Shown: positions 45,153-56,315, numbered from the stretch's first letter. The stretch is 64,000 bases of DNA from Glaciecola sp. (GCA_029246415.1 JAQWNF010000029.1:1-64000); one strand, 5' to 3'. Numbers and translations: made by a program. The notes: generated from the sequence alone by a model not told the origin.

Positions 45153-46880
45153 CTAGTCTGAGAAGAGCTTGCCTTTAAGTTTGTTTAAAAGCTTATCTTT
45201 TATTTGCTCAGAACCTCCCAGTTCACTACTCAATAGACCTTCAAGATCGGTCAAATCACCGTTTGCTAATTGCAATAAATTCGTGACTTGGCCTAACTCG
45301 CTATTTGAGATCCCAAGTCCTTCAGCTGCTTGTGCTTGTAAGGATTGACGCAGTTCTGCTAACGGGCCTGCTTGGTCAGCTAAAATCCCATTGACTAATG
45401 CTTTGCCTAAACGATTATCAAGATCTGATTTGAGGGAAAATACCGGTGCAAATACATCGCCAGAGTATTTAGATGTCACTGCCAATGAGTCTAATGTAGA
45501 TAAGGTTTGAGCAATGATTTTGGTGTATTCATCATTACCTTGTGCTTGGAGTTTTAATTTATCAAAAATAAAATCAGCGGCACCAGAAATAACATTTTCT
45601 TTCATTGTCACCGAACCTTTGGAAAATAAAGAGGCGGTTTCAATTAATGCTTGCAAGCGCGGATCATCGCTTACGGATAAATTATCTAAAATTAACCCTG
45701 CTATATCCCATTGTTGCTGAGCGTTAATGCCATTACTTAAAATTTCAAAATTGCCCGACATGTTGAGTGCTTGCCATAATTGACCATTAGTAGCTTGAAC
45801 ATCAAATGTAGTGGGGATTTTGGTAATAACATGTTGATCTGTAATGTTGCTCCACTGACTGGTAATGGTCTCCGCGCCAACATTGAGGTTCACTTGAGCT
45901 TGCTTGACCAGCAAATTAGGGTATTTGGCATTGAGATCTATGGGCGGTACTGGAGTGTCTGGTTTTGGTGCCAACATCGGCGTGACAGTATTGATGAGCA
46001 TTAACAGCGTTTTATTAAATTGTTGGGCTTTTGCGCCAAACACCATCTGTGTCAACTGCGCTAAGGCATCACTGTCACCAGTAATTGCGCCTTGTAATAA
46101 TTGATAGTCAGCTTTGGGGGCGGATTGCAATAATGCTATATTAGCTTTGACAGCAGTATTTGCACTGGATGCTAACGCTTTAAACTCTTGGAACTTGGCT
46201 TTATCAGTTTTTATTTTGGCTTTAATGTCATCCCATTGTGCTTTTGCATTGAACAGTGCGGCAGGATCTTTAAAGTTAGTTTGTTTCAGGGCATTAAATT
46301 GCGTTTTGTATGCCTGAATATCAGCTTTAGTAGGCAAGGTATCTGCTTTAGCTTGCAAAGGTTCAATATACTTAGTTTTCGTTTCTTTTGCTGACTTGAC
46401 AGCTCCTGGCGTTTGTAGTGCTGAACGGGCTAATAACTCATCCTTAGTGGGAATATCTTCTTTGCTAGGCAGCCCAGCGAGTATGTCTTGTAAGCTAGGG
46501 CCTGATTGACGATATACCTCACCTTCTGCGGCGCGTTGTTGATTAAATGCGACTTTATCGATCAGCACATTATCTAAAATGATTTTTTGCGACAACAAGG
46601 GAATAAACTCGACGTCAGCTTTGACTTGACCGACTTGAAGTTGATTAAATTTAGGCGCATGGGCATCGGTTAGTTCAATCCCGTCAATGGTGATAGTGAT
46701 TGGGAACAACGTATGGTCAACTGCAGCTATATTAGCTTGTGCACCATGAGCATTACCGATTTCTTTTTCTGCAATGGATTTGATTATAGTGTTAGCAAAA
46801 AAGAAATAAACGATAATGATTAACGCTAAAATCCCCAAGAACACTTTACCAATTGTTCCGGCAATACTTTGAGAAGCCAT
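45153..46880 (-). CDS. TIGR03545 family envelope protein
   Basis: Protein of 575 residues with one N-terminal membrane helix (IGKVFLGILALIIIVYFFFA) and a large periplasmic part. AsmA-like features occur near the N-terminus, as in FPITITIDGIELTDAHAPKF and VEFIPLLSQKIILDNVLIDK. A helical Lys/Ala-rich middle (about 150-270) and a C-terminal part with further beta stretches (ITSQWSNITDQHVITKIPTT) follow. This is the layout of the TIGR03545 family, whose function is unknown; AsmA-like relatives take part in phospholipid transport across the envelope. It lies 33 bp upstream of ftsB on the same strand, a neighbour that could reflect only shared transcription. Confidence 0.85.
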   Translation of the reverse strand: MASQSIAGTIGKVFLGILALIIIVYFFFANTIIKSIAEKEIGNAHGAQANIAAVDHTLFPITITIDGIELTDAHAPKFNQLQVGQVKADVEFIPLLSQKIILDNVLIDKVAFNQQRAAEGEVYRQSGPSLQDILAGLPSKEDIPTKDELLARSALQTPGAVKSAKETKTKYIEPLQAKADTLPTKADIQAYKTQFNALKQTNFKDPAALFNAKAQWDDIKAKIKTDKAKFQEFKALASSANTAVKANIALLQSAPKADYQLLQGAITGDSDALAQLTQMVFGAKAQQFNKTLLMLINTVTPMLAPKPDTPVPPIDLNAKYPNLLVKQAQVNLNVGAETITSQWSNITDQHVITKIPTTFDVQATNGQLWQALNMSGNFEILSNGINAQQQWDIAGLILDNLSVSDDPRLQALIETASLFSKGSVTMKENVISGAADFIFDKLKLQAQGNDEYTKIIAQTLSTLDSLAVTSKYSGDVFAPVFSLKSDLDNRLGKALVNGILADQAGPLAELRQSLQAQAAEGLGISNSELGQVTNLLQLANGDLTDLEGLLSSELGGSEQIKDKLLNKLKGKLFSD

Positions 46881-46971
46881 TCAACATTCCTTATTGAGTT
46901 TGTGTATTTACGCTTAATAATAATTGTGGCGTAAAATATAAAAAAAGACAGTCCAGTTTTGAAATTTTTAA

Positions 46972-48492
46972 TTATTCTTGTAATAACTGGGTCATTGTCG
47001 CGGCTAACATCCGTTGCATTTTAATGCCAGCATGGTTGACTGACCGGTCTAATGCCTCTGGATATGAGGTTTGTGCCGCGATAGTAAACTCACGCCCGCC
47101 TTGAAAGTAAGGTAAACAGACATGGGCTAAGACGACATGCTCTCCAGTATTTCGAGTTTCACTCGGTCCCCAGCCAATTTTTTGAAAAACACGCCATTGC
47201 CCTTGTGTGGCATTATCCAAGATACGTTTTGGATTATTAACGGGCTGTCCGGCAATCGCTTCTGCAATCGCTTGATGTAAAATCCGACTGATCCCCAATG
47301 CCATCCCACCTATATCTTGCGATTGCTGGCTATGAGCTTGTTCACCATAAAATAAGGTTTGGATATCAATGGTTTGTAGCCTTGGGTGAGCAGTGCTCGG
47401 GTCGCGATCATGGGTAGCTAAACGTTTGAGCCACTCGGCTTGAGCTAATGTGGTCATGGGCTTATTGCCATTTAATCCACATGTTTTACAACGATATCCC
47501 TGATAACCTGGATCTTCTGTAGCCTGAGCAAAACTGTCTATACTGACGACGGCTTGAGTGGTTAAATTTAGCCATGTCGGTGCAGTTGGTTTAAAAGCGG
47601 TAGGACCGTATGCACCTCGAAAACGAATCAATGGATTATGTAAAAGTAACCAACGATCATGAAATAAACTCGTTAAGTAATCGCGTCCAGCGACATTGGC
47701 AAAATAAGTGGCGATAGCATTTGAGTTACCATCTGCATTGGCACTGGGCTCATAGGTATTAATACTCGTAATTAAGTCAGATATGCGATGGGCACCCGCC
47801 ATTGCATGCGCGCTCATACCTTGTTGACGTGCTTTGGCTAGCGCACCGGTGTAGGCAAAAATTTTAGACGATGACCAAGGTTCATATAGCGTGTCGTATG
47901 AATTGTCATTACTAAGGTAGCGATATCCTAATTGTGTTTGGCCTTGTTCCGTGACTTGACCAAAATCGATGACTAGCACTTTTCCATCTTGAGCGGGAGT
48001 CGCAAAAAAATCCCAATCCGATTTAACCCTATTTTCCCAATAAGGCTGACTATAGTCAGTACTGATTGATGCGGCATACTGCTGGGTATTTCGCGCTGTT
48101 AATGCGCTACAGCCCAGCTCGGTGCGTTGTAAATTTTGCGGTAAATAGGGTTTGATATTCATCATATTCGCGTAATAATAATCGACAAAAGCATCGGATG
48201 GTGGGGTGTATTGTCCAGGTCTTTCTTTACTAGGAGCCATGGGAGAAGTAAATGCTGGCGGAGCATTGGTCGGAGGTTGAGGCGGAGTTTGCTCCGCTAA
48301 TTTTTTTTGAGTCGAGGGCTCAGGTTCCGCAGACCTAACCGGTTGGGCTTGCTTTAATGCCTCATCATCAATGATGATTTGTGCATTTACCACACTCACT
48401 GTGGACGCGCTTAATATAAACACGCTTGCAATTACACGTAAACCCATTGAATATAAGGGAATAGGCTGAACTTGTCGTGAGTTTTCGTGCAC
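46972..48492 (-). CDS. Secreted serine beta-lactamase-fold protein with altered motifs
   Basis: Exported protein of 506 residues. A signal segment (VIASVFILSASTVSVVNA-Q) precedes a Pro-rich linker and the catalytic-type domain. The penicilloyl-serine signature S-x-x-K is Ser207 to Lys210 in PWSSSKIFAYTG. The next expected motif (SDN in class A enzymes) reads NSN at 256-258, in GNSNAIATYFANVAG. The KTG triad reads KIG at 438-440 in FQKIGWG, followed by the usual strand ending in HVCLPY. A CxxC pair occurs in YRCKTCGLNG. It is therefore a distant, perhaps non-lactamase, serine hydrolase. The GTG start has AAGG upstream; ATG 48447 is an alternative. Divergent from nagK. Confidence 0.7.
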   Translation of the reverse strand: MHENSRQVQPIPLYSMGLRVIASVFILSASTVSVVNAQIIIDDEALKQAQPVRSAEPEPSTQKKLAEQTPPQPPTNAPPAFTSPMAPSKERPGQYTPPSDAFVDYYYANMMNIKPYLPQNLQRTELGCSALTARNTQQYAASISTDYSQPYWENRVKSDWDFFATPAQDGKVLVIDFGQVTEQGQTQLGYRYLSNDNSYDTLYEPWSSSKIFAYTGALAKARQQGMSAHAMAGAHRISDLITSINTYEPSANADGNSNAIATYFANVAGRDYLTSLFHDRWLLLHNPLIRFRGAYGPTAFKPTAPTWLNLTTQAVVSIDSFAQATEDPGYQGYRCKTCGLNGNKPMTTLAQAEWLKRLATHDRDPSTAHPRLQTIDIQTLFYGEQAHSQQSQDIGGMALGISRILHQAIAEAIAGQPVNNPKRILDNATQGQWRVFQKIGWGPSETRNTGEHVVLAHVCLPYFQGGREFTIAAQTSYPEALDRSVNHAGIKMQRMLAATMTQLLQE

Positions 48493-48539
48493 GGTTTACC
48501 TTGCTAAAATTGCTGTGTATTTGCTCAGGATACAAATTT

Positions 48540-49469
48540 GTGACTCAAAAAGACACTATTTTTATTGGTATTGATGTGGGTGGCACTCGTTGTCAGGCAT
48601 CAGCGTATTCTGTTGATGGCCGTCTGTTAGCACTAGCACACGCGCCTTCAGTTAATCTAGGTGTGGATGCACTTAAGGTTATCAGTGCCCTTGACCAGGT
48701 ATTAGCTAGACTGTCGCACTTGCTAGGTTTGCCTGTAACCGATATGTCAATCGGTATAGGTTGCGCTGGATTTAGCCATGTTACAGGACGCGAACGATTA
48801 TTAAAATGGGCGCAAGCGTATTCTTTTTGTCATATAACATCAGATATACACATTGCAAGTATAGCCGCGAATACAGGTGCTGATTGTGCTGTTGTGATTG
48901 CCGGTACAGGTACATGTGGTGCAACATATCAGCATAAACAACTGCACCAAATTGGAGGGCATGGCTTGTTGCTCGGAGATCATGGTTCCGGTGCTTGGTT
49001 GGGGCTGCAAGCGGTCAAACACCTCTTAGCTGTGTATGAAAGATGCTCATTACCAACTTTGTTAAGCAGCGTACTGAGTGAGTATAAAGCGGAGCGAACT
49101 AAAAACGATAGCAGCGCGTCCTTAACAACAGTGCAATATTTTTCTCAATACAACTCACATGATTTTGCATCTATTGCACCGTATGTGTTTAGTACTGCGA
49201 AGCAAGCTGACACCTGTGCATTAGACATAATTGAAACTGGACTGGGACATATTAATACACTGGTAAATCGAGTCAGCGAAAATCAGACTTTACCTGTATT
49301 TTATGTGGGAGGAGTGCTGCAACCTTATTTAACGATTGCACTGGAATTTTTTCCTCAGCATGCGCTGTTGCAAACGGATCTAAAGCCTTTTACTCAACCG
49401 CCTGAATATGGTGCTATGCTGTTCGCTCGTCATAGTAATGATGTTTCGATGCACAGCCAGCAAATATAA
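48540..49469 (+). CDS. nagK: N-acetylglucosamine kinase, BadF/BadG/BcrA ATPase family
   Basis: Phosphorylates internal GlcNAc at C6 using ATP. The actin-like ATPase fold shows FIGIDVGGTRCQASAYS (phosphate loop), IGIGCAGFS, AVVIAGTGTCGATY (second phosphate loop) and GGHGLLLGDHGSGAWLGLQA, all typical of the BadF/BadG kinases used by Shewanella-type GlcNAc pathways. I place the start at GTG 48540 with CAGGA upstream; this gives about 309 residues with the family N-terminus. An in-frame GTG at 48477 would add 21 atypical residues and overlap the divergent gene. nagA follows 13 bp downstream. The promoter must lie within the first part of the divergent beta-lactamase-like gene. Confidence 0.88.
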   Translation: MTQKDTIFIGIDVGGTRCQASAYSVDGRLLALAHAPSVNLGVDALKVISALDQVLARLSHLLGLPVTDMSIGIGCAGFSHVTGRERLLKWAQAYSFCHITSDIHIASIAANTGADCAVVIAGTGTCGATYQHKQLHQIGGHGLLLGDHGSGAWLGLQAVKHLLAVYERCSLPTLLSSVLSEYKAERTKNDSSASLTTVQYFSQYNSHDFASIAPYVFSTAKQADTCALDIIETGLGHINTLVNRVSENQTLPVFYVGGVLQPYLTIALEFFPQHALLQTDLKPFTQPPEYGAMLFARHSNDVSMHSQQI

Positions 49470-49482
49470 ATAAAGGATAGAC

Positions 49483-50703
49483 ATGAACATATTTGGTACA
49501 GCAACGGATAGGACAATATTTGCGGAACATGCTTTAATTGATGGTGATTGGTGCAAACATACGCTCGTGACTATCGCAGATTCAAAGATTGCGTCGATTG
49601 TCTGTGATGCGCCGACCAGTTTAGCCGCTCAATGTACTTGGCAGGTTGAATATTTAACCCCAAGCTATATTGATGTGCAAGTCAATGGCGGGGGCGGAGT
49701 GTTATTTGGCGAGCAAGTTACGCCTGATGACTTAATCACTGTGGCTAAGGTGCATCAACGATTTGGTACAGGTGCATTACTGCCGACATTAATCACTAAT
49801 CACAGCGCCGCGATGGAACGCATGGCTGATAGTACTGCTGCGGTGATTTCCCAACAAACTGAGCAGTCAGACGCTTGCCAATCGCATATTTTAGGTGTGC
49901 ATTTTGAAGGCCCTTGGTTGGCGAGTGCCAAAAAAGGCATTCATTTAGATGAATACATTCGTGCCCCTACTGACCGTGAATTGCATTGTGTGACGCGCAA
50001 GGATATGGGGACAGTCAAGATCACTCTAGCGCCAGAGTCTGTATCGATAGATGTGATTCAAGATCTAGTAGCACAAGGTGTGATTGTTAGTCTTGGTCAT
50101 AGTAATGCTGATATTGATACTACACTTGCTGCAATTGACGCAGGAGCTTCTGGTTTTACCCATTTATTTAACGCGATGTCTGGGTTTACGGGGCGTGCCC
50201 CTGGCGTCCTTGGCGCTGCTTTGAGTAATCAACACACCTATGCGGGCATGATACTGGATTTACATCATGTGCATCCTGCATCAATTCAAACGGCAATTAA
50301 TGCTAAAGGGCTCGCATATAGTGTGCTGGTAACTGATGCAATGGGGCATGTTGGTGCTGAGCAGGCAACCTTGCCGTATTTCGACTTATCCATAACGCGC
50401 GCAGGAGATAAGCTAACAACACCTGATGGCAGTCTAGCGGGCTCATGTTTAACCATGCATCAAGCAGTATGTAATACAATGAGACACTGTGACGTAACCT
50501 GGCAACAGGCAGTGGCAATGGCTAGTTTACACCCTGCTAATTGGCTTGGATTACAGGATATAGGTGCAATCCGAGAAGGGTTTGTTGCTAATTTATTGGC
50601 AACATCCTTACCACACACAAAGGCAGATGTGCCATACGCAGCCGCTGCCAATATACCACCAATCATCACCCATCACTGGGTAAAGGGGTATTATGTCAAA
50701 TAG
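49483..50703 (+). CDS. nagA: N-acetylglucosamine-6-phosphate deacetylase
   Basis: Removes acetate from GlcNAc-6-phosphate, giving glucosamine-6-phosphate. It is an amidohydrolase with a metal-binding TIM barrel: GVHFEGPWLASAKKGIHL, VSLGHSNADIDTTLAAIDAG, GFTHLFNAMSGFTGRAPGVL, and the catalytic Asp in VLVTDAMGHVG. SLAGSCLTMHQAV completes the substrate pocket. The 406 residues are somewhat longer than E. coli NagA. It overlaps nagP by 11 bp. The next enzyme, glucosamine-6-phosphate deaminase (nagB), is not in this window. Confidence 0.93.
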   Translation: MNIFGTATDRTIFAEHALIDGDWCKHTLVTIADSKIASIVCDAPTSLAAQCTWQVEYLTPSYIDVQVNGGGGVLFGEQVTPDDLITVAKVHQRFGTGALLPTLITNHSAAMERMADSTAAVISQQTEQSDACQSHILGVHFEGPWLASAKKGIHLDEYIRAPTDRELHCVTRKDMGTVKITLAPESVSIDVIQDLVAQGVIVSLGHSNADIDTTLAAIDAGASGFTHLFNAMSGFTGRAPGVLGAALSNQHTYAGMILDLHHVHPASIQTAINAKGLAYSVLVTDAMGHVGAEQATLPYFDLSITRAGDKLTTPDGSLAGSCLTMHQAVCNTMRHCDVTWQQAVAMASLHPANWLGLQDIGAIREGFVANLLATSLPHTKADVPYAAAANIPPIITHHWVKGYYVK

Positions 50704-51979
50704 TATCACACCGCCTTCCACCGCAGTTACCGTTAGTATATTAGGCGGTTTATTCTTTTTATTTGGCTTTGTGACTTGGCTAAATGGTGCATTGGTCCCT
50801 TATTTACAGCTGATTTGTGATTTAACCGAAACGCAAGCCTTATTGGTGGCATCGAGTTTTTATATTGCTTATGTGGTGATGGCATTACCGATGTCATTTT
50901 TATTAGATAAAGTGGGCTTAAAACAAGGGATGGTGCTTGGTTTAGCGCTGATGAGTGTCGGACTATTATTGTTTATTCCCGCGGCATTTGGGCAAACTTT
51001 CTCTTTATTTCTGTTGGCACAATTTGTCTTAGGTAGTGGTCTTACTATTTTACAAACGGCATCCAATCCGTACTTAGTGATTTCCGGCCCCAATGAAAGT
51101 GCTGCTGCACGCATCGCAGTCATGGGGATCTTAAACAAAGCAGCTGGAGTGCTAGCCCCGTTGTTATTTACCGCATTGGTATTATCTGGCTTTAGTGATG
51201 TAAACCAAGCTAGTTTGTCCTTACTTTCTGATACTGAGCAACAATTGCAAATAGGTCAATTAGCTAAGCAAATGGTCATGCCATATTTAGGTCTAGCAAG
51301 CATCGTCATGGTACTGGCATTTGCGATGGCTAAATCGCCACTATCTGCACTCGAGATTGCACGCGATCCGCACTCATCTGAGTCATTACTAGATTTTCCG
51401 CATTTGCTATTTGGCGTGATTGCGCTGTTTTTTTACGTTGGTGTTGAAGTTATTGCCGCAGACACTATTGGTTTGTATGGCTCGTCGTTAGGATTGTCAA
51501 ATGTGACCGCCTTAACCGCTTATACTATGGTATTCATGGTGGTGGGTTATGTCCTTGGTTTACTTTGTATTCCACGTATTGCTTCACAGTCGGTCGTACT
51601 GAGTGTCAGTGGGTTTGTTGGGTTGATTTTGTGTGTGTTGATTAGCGTGGTAGATGAACAAAGTACCGCTTTGGCACAAGCCCTATGGGGCTGGAGCGGG
51701 ATCCCATTATTACCCGATCCATTAGTGCTTATAGCGTTATTAGGTTTGGCGAATGCAATGGTTTGGCCGACGATTTGGCCGTTAGCGATAGCTGGTTTAG
51801 GGGATTACACGGCACGTGGTTCAGCATGGCTGATCATGGCAATCGCCGGTGGTGCGCTCTTACCCCCGTTGTTTGGTCAAGTTGTTGCCCAAGTTGGTTA
51901 TCAACACAGTTATTTGACCTTGATAATTGGGTACATCGTTATTGCTAGTTATGGTGTATTGCAACGGCGCCAGCGCTGA
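50693..51979 (+). CDS. nagP: N-acetylglucosamine MFS permease NagP
   Basis: Inner-membrane sugar permease of 428 residues with about 12 helices, of the FucP/GluP branch of the MFS. LGGLFFLFGFVTWLNGALVP at the N-terminus, QLICDLTETQALLVASSFYI, LQTASNPYLVISGPNESAAA and NKAAGVLAPLL are hallmarks of this branch. The position directly after nagK and nagA matches NagP of Shewanella, which imports free GlcNAc without a PTS. It overlaps the end of nagA. Chitin-derived sugar is the likely physiological source (inference). No chitinase or outer-membrane chitooligosaccharide channel is present here. Confidence 0.9.
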   Translation: MSNSITPPSTAVTVSILGGLFFLFGFVTWLNGALVPYLQLICDLTETQALLVASSFYIAYVVMALPMSFLLDKVGLKQGMVLGLALMSVGLLLFIPAAFGQTFSLFLLAQFVLGSGLTILQTASNPYLVISGPNESAAARIAVMGILNKAAGVLAPLLFTALVLSGFSDVNQASLSLLSDTEQQLQIGQLAKQMVMPYLGLASIVMVLAFAMAKSPLSALEIARDPHSSESLLDFPHLLFGVIALFFYVGVEVIAADTIGLYGSSLGLSNVTALTAYTMVFMVVGYVLGLLCIPRIASQSVVLSVSGFVGLILCVLISVVDEQSTALAQALWGWSGIPLLPDPLVLIALLGLANAMVWPTIWPLAIAGLGDYTARGSAWLIMAIAGGALLPPLFGQVVAQVGYQHSYLTLIIGYIVIASYGVLQRRQR

Positions 51980-52040
51980 TTGAGTTAATTTGGCTAAAAC
52001 ATGCTAAAATTCCCTCATTATCAACTAAGTACATATATAT

Positions 52041-52904
52041 ATGCCTAATTTCACGACTGAACCTTCCATATTTCGAACGGTGCGTTTTTGGTTAATCGCT
52101 GTTATCGTTACAATTATTGCAACCTACTTAATAACCGTCCGCTATGTGGATAGTCAATTAGCACAGCGTATTGACAACAATATTATTAACGATTGCCATA
52201 AAGTTTGGTCTACTCGAGGCTTGGTGACTGATGTGGCCAATCGATTAAATGATGCAAATTCGATTGCGTCGATCCAACTTGCATTTGAGCGAGGGGCGAA
52301 AGGAGTTGAGGTAGATGTTTACTTTGATTTGGCGATGGACCGTTTTATTGTGAGCCATGACCGTCCTTATAATTTAAAAAATGGCCAGTTGCTGACTTTA
52401 GATACATTGTTCAAAGCGCTTGAGCATCAAGGATATATTTGGTTAGATTTCAAAAAAATGACCCGATTAGATGAGTCAGGTATTGAGCAAGCTGTTGCTC
52501 GGTTGCAAACGATTACAGCCGGTACCGATATGCCACAACGTATTTATGTCGAATCAGAGCACCCCATTAACGTCGCATATTTTCATCGCGCGGGGTTTCA
52601 TTCGTTATTTGATACTCAGCCGTTACCAAAATCTTTTATCGGTACCGAGTTAATTCATAACCTGTATAAAATCATTTTTTTCTTTGGTGAATACTCTGTC
52701 ATGGGCATTGATTATGGCGAAATAGATGACCCTGTGTATAACGATATTTCAGAACGCGTGTTACAAAACGTACCAATGTTTGTTTACCATGTGCCTGATA
52801 ACCAAGCGTTAATTACGCGCTTAGCACAACAAGATAATGTGCGGGTGATATTAAACGCGAATGAGACGGTTGCAGGGTTTGGTGTTAACAGTTGCAGTGA
52901 ATGA
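52041..52904 (+). CDS. Membrane-anchored GDPD/PI-PLC-like phosphodiesterase family protein
   Basis: Protein of 287 residues with one N-terminal membrane helix (FWLIAVIVTIIATYLITV) and a periplasmic TIM-barrel domain resembling glycerophosphodiester phosphodiesterases. SIASIQLAFERGAKGVEVDV supplies the metal-binding Glu-x-Asp, and DRFIVSHDRPY matches the usual Val-x-His-Asp strand. The first family motif (HRG...ENT) is altered to CHKVWSTRG and ANSI, so the catalytic His may be kept but the Arg and the Glu are not. YIWLDFKKM and SVMGIDYGEID follow the barrel pattern. Substrate and activity are uncertain. It lies 61 bp after nagP and is followed by a terminator-like hairpin. Confidence 0.75.
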   Translation: MPNFTTEPSIFRTVRFWLIAVIVTIIATYLITVRYVDSQLAQRIDNNIINDCHKVWSTRGLVTDVANRLNDANSIASIQLAFERGAKGVEVDVYFDLAMDRFIVSHDRPYNLKNGQLLTLDTLFKALEHQGYIWLDFKKMTRLDESGIEQAVARLQTITAGTDMPQRIYVESEHPINVAYFHRAGFHSLFDTQPLPKSFIGTELIHNLYKIIFFFGEYSVMGIDYGEIDDPVYNDISERVLQNVPMFVYHVPDNQALITRLAQQDNVRVILNANETVAGFGVNSCSE

Positions 52905-52927
52905 GAAAAGTAAGCGTTAAAATGATA

Positions 52928-52955
52928 AAGGCTACTCAATCTCTTAAGTAGCCTT
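52928..52955. terminator. Terminator hairpin between the GDPD-like gene and fadA
   Basis: Perfect 9-bp stem AAGGCTACT (52928-52936) and AGTAGCCTT (52947-52955) with a 10-base loop. Read on the minus strand it is followed by a T-rich tract, so it should end fadBA transcripts; on the plus strand the tail is less T-rich. It serves two converging transcripts. Confidence 0.75.
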
Positions 52956-52979
52956 ACATTATACGTTGAGCATTAGTAC

Positions 52980-54161
<1,182 letters not shown>

Positions 54162-56315
54162 TTATGCGGTAAAATAGGTTTTGCCAGAAGCGGCCATTTC
54201 ACGAACACCATCTGAAACTTGATAAATAGGACCTAGATGGGCGTACTTATCAGCCAATTCGACGAAGTTAGCTAATCCCATTGTGTCAATGTAACGGAAA
54301 ATCCCACCTCTAAATGGAGGAAAACCAATACCGTACAGTAACGCCATATCAGCTTCTTCTGGGCTGGCAATAATGCCTTCCTCCAAACAACGAATCGATT
54401 CATTCGCCATTGGGATCATCAATCGAGCAATGACTTCTTCTGCTGCAAACGTTTGCGATGCTGCTGCATGTTGTGCAATCATATCAATAGCGACTGGTGC
54501 AGGTGTTTTACTTGGACGACCGCGTTTATCTTTACCGTGATCATAAAAGCCAACGCCGTTCTTTTGGCCTAAGCGATTGGCTGTATACAGTAAGGTGACA
54601 GGATCATTCTCAATTTTTAGCATTCTTTCTGGAATGCCATCAGACATCACACTCGCAGCATGGTCAGCGGTATCAATACCGACAACATCGAGTAAAAATG
54701 CTGGTCCCATTGGCCAGCCGAACTGTTTTTCCATGATTTTATCAACTGCAACAAAATCAGCGCCATCTAAAATTAAACGACTAAACCCTGCAAAGTATGG
54801 AAATAATACGCGATTAATAAAAAAGCCAGGGCAATCATTAACGACGATAGGGGTTTTGCCCATACGTAATGACATAGCAACAACGGCTGAGATGGTCGCT
54901 TCATCTGTTTTTTCACCACGGATAATCTCGACCAGTGGCATTCTATGTACTGGGTTAAAGAAATGCATGCCACAAAAACGCTCTGGCTTTTGTAACGATT
55001 TAGCCAAATGATCAATAGAAATAGTGGATGTGTTAGACGTGATAATCGCATCGTCAGCAACATGCGTTTCCGTTTCAGCTAATACAATGCTCTTAACTTT
55101 TGGGTTCTCGACGACCGCTTCAATGACCAAATCAGCGTGACTGATGGCGCTATAATCGAGAGTGGGCGTGATGTTGTTTAAGGTCGATGCCATGACCGCA
55201 GGCGTTACTTTGCCACGTTGCATGCCTTTTTCTAAGATCCCTGCCGCAGTTGTTAAACCTAAATCTAATGCTGCGGTATTGATATCTTTCATAATGGTTG
55301 GCACGCCTTTGACTGCGCCTTGATACGCAATCCCGCCACCCATTATACCTGCGCCTAATACAGCGTTTTGTTTAACGTCTTTGGTTGCTTGTTGAGCTAG
55401 TTTTTTGCCTTTAGCTTTAACCGCTTGATCGGCTAAAAAGATCCCGATTTGTGCTTTGGCTGCATCTGTTTTGGCTAAAGTAATAAAGCCTTTGTGCTCT
55501 AACAGCATAGCTTCAGATCGTCCAAGTCCAGCAGCGGCTTCAATCGTATTCACTATCATGTGTGGTGCCGGATAGTGTTTACCAACTTTAGCAAACACCA
55601 TGCCTTTAGCTGTATTAAAGCTCATGATCGCTTCATTTTGACTTAATGTTAATGGATTCAACTTTATATGTTTACGGCTTTGCCAATCCAGTTTGCCAGC
55701 GATCGCATCGTGTAGCATCGCTTTTGCTGTCGAGATTAGTTGCTCAGATTCGACCACGGCATCAATCGCTCCATCAGCCATAGCAACGGTTGCCTTTTTA
55801 TTGGCACCTGTCGTCATCCATTCTAAGGCCGTGTCTGCTCCGATAATGCGTGGTAGACGAACACTGCCACCGAATCCAGGCATGATCCCTAATTTAACTT
55901 CAGGTAATCCAACTTGAGCAGTTGTCTCTGCAACTCTTAGATCGCATACTAAAGCCATCTCAAAGCCACCACCTAATGCAACGCCATTTATAGCAGCTAT
56001 GGTAGGTATAGATAAGTCTTCGAAACGGTCAAACACTTGGGCAGATGATTGTATCCATTCCAACATTTCTGCTTCAGATGCAGCAAACATACTAGTGAAT
56101 TCAGTAATGTCTGCGCCAACAATAAACGCGGGCTTAGCAGAATGCACAACGACGCCTTTAATACTGCTCTCTGCTGCTATAGCTTGTGTAGCGGCATCAA
56201 ACTCTGCGATAGTTTGACGATCAAATTTATTAACTGAACCGGCCGCGTTGTAACAGAACTCCGCGATCCCATCTGCATCGACCGTAACGGTGATGTTGGT
56301 ACCTTCATACATCAT
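54162..56315 (-). CDS. fadB: Fatty-acid oxidation complex alpha subunit FadB
   Basis: Multifunctional enzyme: enoyl-CoA hydratase/isomerase (N-terminal ~190 residues) and L-3-hydroxyacyl-CoA dehydrogenase (C-terminal). The hydratase half shows [32 protein letters not shown] and [20 protein letters not shown] with the catalytic glutamates. The dehydrogenase half has the NAD loop [19 protein letters not shown], then [15 protein letters not shown] and [20 protein letters not shown] with the catalytic His. The 717 residues are typical. AAAGGAGA precedes the ATG and overlaps a FadR-like palindrome. fadA follows. Regulation by FadR is strongly suggested by two upstream sites. Confidence 0.97.
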   Translation of the reverse strand: MMYEGTNITVTVDADGIAEFCYNAAGSVNKFDRQTIAEFDAATQAIAAESSIKGVVVHSAKPAFIVGADITEFTSMFAASEAEMLEWIQSSAQVFDRFEDLSIPTIAAINGVALGGGFEMALVCDLRVAETTAQVGLPEVKLGIMPGFGGSVRLPRIIGADTALEWMTTGANKKATVAMADGAIDAVVESEQLISTAKAMLHDAIAGKLDWQSRKHIKLNPLTLSQNEAIMSFNTAKGMVFAKVGKHYPAPHMIVNTIEAAAGLGRSEAMLLEHKGFITLAKTDAAKAQIGIFLADQAVKAKGKKLAQQATKDVKQNAVLGAGIMGGGIAYQGAVKGVPTIMKDINTAALDLGLTTAAGILEKGMQRGKVTPAVMASTLNNITPTLDYSAISHADLVIEAVVENPKVKSIVLAETETHVADDAIITSNTSTISIDHLAKSLQKPERFCGMHFFNPVHRMPLVEIIRGEKTDEATISAVVAMSLRMGKTPIVVNDCPGFFINRVLFPYFAGFSRLILDGADFVAVDKIMEKQFGWPMGPAFLLDVVGIDTADHAASVMSDGIPERMLKIENDPVTLLYTANRLGQKNGVGFYDHGKDKRGRPSKTPAPVAIDMIAQHAAASQTFAAEEVIARLMIPMANESIRCLEEGIIASPEEADMALLYGIGFPPFRGGIFRYIDTMGLANFVELADKYAHLGPIYQVSDGVREMAASGKTYFTA

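Noticed and set aside
45102-46971. Enolase gene expected upstream of ftsB
   Set aside because: The protein encoded there has a membrane helix and AsmA-like segments and no enolase motif. eno must lie elsewhere.
54577-55011. 144-codon open frame antisense to fadB
   Set aside because: Fully inside fadB and without recognisable domains; the frame stays open because of fadB codon bias.
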